DNA from: REDI01 sp964586865
GTDB lineage: Bacteria > Myxococcota_A > UBA796 > GCA-2862545
DNA length: 7,356 nt
Assembly: GCA_964586865.1 (NCBI GenBank)
Contig: CAZPJM010000257.1
Coordinates: 1-7,356 of the forward strand
Reading direction: 5' to 3'
In this document: positions 6,599 through 7,356 of the stretch, piece after piece
How positions within the stretch are numbered: position 1 is the stretch's first letter
Layout of the letters: each line of letters starts with the position of its first letter
Notes under the pieces: generated by a model
Database searches by the model: none
Seen by the model: the letters and a program-made list of their open reading frames with translations, nothing else
What the model was told of the DNA's origin: nothing
Position numbers and translations under genes: made by a program

Positions 6599-6749
6599 GC
6601 GGTCCTCCGGGCGGGCCCTATCCCGGAGATCGCCCGGGGGGCGGGCGCGGGGCGTAAGGAATGGATCGCCCGAGCGTTCGGAGGGCGCGAGGGTGGGCCG
6701 AGGCCGGCCCTCGCGGTAGACTGCCCCCCCAACGTGCTCCGAGGCCCTC
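6599..6749. promoter_or_regulatory. Divergent promoter region between hydrolase and lipoprotein genes
   Basis: This 151-base spacer separates genes read outward. On the plus strand TAGACT (6717-6722) resembles a -10 box about 28 bases before the lipoprotein ATG, but no convincing -35 lies at the usual distance. GAGG at 6741-6744 is a plausible ribosome binding site for ATG 6750. No promoter could be placed for the minus-strand hydrolase. Confidence 0.4.
6604..6608 (-). promoter_or_regulatory. Ribosome binding site deciding the hydrolase start
   Basis: Read on the minus strand, GGAGG lies five bases before GTG 6598. This selects GTG 6598 over the ATG at 6583 and over the much longer open frame upstream. 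Confidence 0.7.
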
Positions 6750-7356
6750 ATGCCGCGCCCGCTCACGCCGTCCTCCGCTTCCGCCGCCCGCCCGTGGGCC
6801 CCGAACCTGCGCCACCTGCCAGTGCTGCTGGGCCTGGTGCTCGGGCTGGCCGCCTGCCCCTCCGAGACGCCGGCCCCGGCCAAGGACACCGCCTCCGCCG
6901 CCGGTGCGGATCGCGAGGATGACGAGGGGACGGCGGATGCCTCCGACCGGGACGCGAGCCCGGGCTCCATCGCCGTGGAGCCGGCGACCACCGCCGATCC
7001 GGACCCGCTGGGGGCGGGCACCGCGGACGCCACGGACGGCGGCGAGGACGACGATGCCGCCCCCGAGGGTGCCAGCGCGGGGGCTTCGGGGGCCGGACAG
7101 GCCGACGACGAGGACGGCGGGTCCAGCAGCGGGGCGCGCACCACCGCCATGGCCACCCCACGTGCCAGCGGCGGTGGCGCCTCTGGCGGACGCTCCTCCG
7201 GGGGGAACCGCGACGGCGGGAGCACCACGCGGACCCGGACCACCCCCGAGCGGTCCACCACGCCCCGCACCCCGCGCCCCGACCCCGAGCCCCGCCGGGT
7301 GGCCGACGGCGGCGGGGACCCCGGCGGCGTTGGCCGGGGCGTTTACGGCGTGAAGG
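6750..7356 (+). CDS. Lipoprotein with low-complexity acidic then basic region, cut by the window edge
   Basis: The frame opens at ATG 6750 and stays open for 202 codons to the window end, so the protein is incomplete. The N-terminus has Arg14 and Arg21, a hydrophobic core (L23-L33) and a lipobox 'L-A-A-C' with Cys36, giving a type II signal peptide and a lipid-anchored envelope protein. Residues 37 to about 125 are Asp/Glu/Ala/Gly/Ser/Thr-rich and strongly acidic. About 126-200 turns Gly/Ser/Thr/Arg/Pro-rich and basic, with Gly-Gly-Ser blocks and 'T-T-R-T-R-T-T'. This looks like a flexible tether that would hold a folded domain lying beyond the edge. No function can be read from the visible part. 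GAGG at 6741-6744 supports the start. It is divergent from the hydrolase. Confidence 0.75.
   Translation, partial: MPRPLTPSSASAARPWAPNLRHLPVLLGLVLGLAACPSETPAPAKDTASAAGADREDDEGTADASDRDASPGSIAVEPATTADPDPLGAGTADATDGGEDDDAAPEGASAGASGAGQADDEDGGSSSGARTTAMATPRASGGGASGGRSSGGNRDGGSTTRTRTTPERSTTPRTPRPDPEPRRVADGGGDPGGVGRGVYGVK

Noticed and set aside
4121..6922. A 933-codon plus-strand open frame spanning the membrane-protein end and the hydrolase
   Set aside because: It is antisense to the hydrolase, has Gly/Val/Gln/Arg-rich composition without domains, and lies opposite a protein with clear catalytic motifs. Long antisense frames are expected at this GC content.
6599..7270. N-terminal extension of the hydrolase frame to 7270
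   Set aside because: The extension is antisense to the lipoprotein with its lipobox, and GGAGG before GTG 6598 gives a good start.

Overview
The window is very GC-rich bacterial DNA with dense, short-spaced genes, strong G/C third-position use and several GTG starts. The coding style, together with secreted orphan proteins and an Asp/Gly/Ser-rich lipoprotein, fits a Gram-negative bacterium of the Myxococcota or a related former deltaproteobacterial lineage. This placement is inferred from composition and gene types; no marker gene settles it. I see no tRNA, rRNA, CRISPR array, insertion sequence or phage gene.

Layout from left to right: a plus-strand secreted orphan protein (86-805) converges on a minus-strand pair (815-2619). 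That pair is an RlmI-type rRNA methyltransferase followed, with overlapping stop and start codons, by a secreted six-cysteine orphan. A 298-base divergent spacer separates the pair from a plus-strand pair: moaC (molybdenum cofactor synthesis, 2918-3388) and a YihY/BrkB-family inner-membrane protein with a cytoplasmic C-terminal domain (3457-4776). The membrane protein converges, with an 11-base overlap, on a minus-strand two-domain alpha/beta hydrolase (4766-6598). A 151-base divergent spacer then leads to a plus-strand lipoprotein that runs off the right edge (from 6750).

The genes do not form one pathway. They look like a chromosomal housekeeping/accessory mix: RNA modification, cofactor synthesis, envelope proteins and a serine hydrolase. 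I found no convincing multi-gene novel system. The best single observation is the tandem hydrolase: its N-terminal copy keeps the fold landmarks and the Asp and His positions but has lost the nucleophilic serine (Gly in its place) and the oxyanion His-Gly, while the C-terminal copy looks complete. Second is the RlmI-type enzyme, which lacks the Cys-containing motif usual in its family. Third is a perfect 7-bp hairpin at 802-818 that contains the stop codons of both converging genes.
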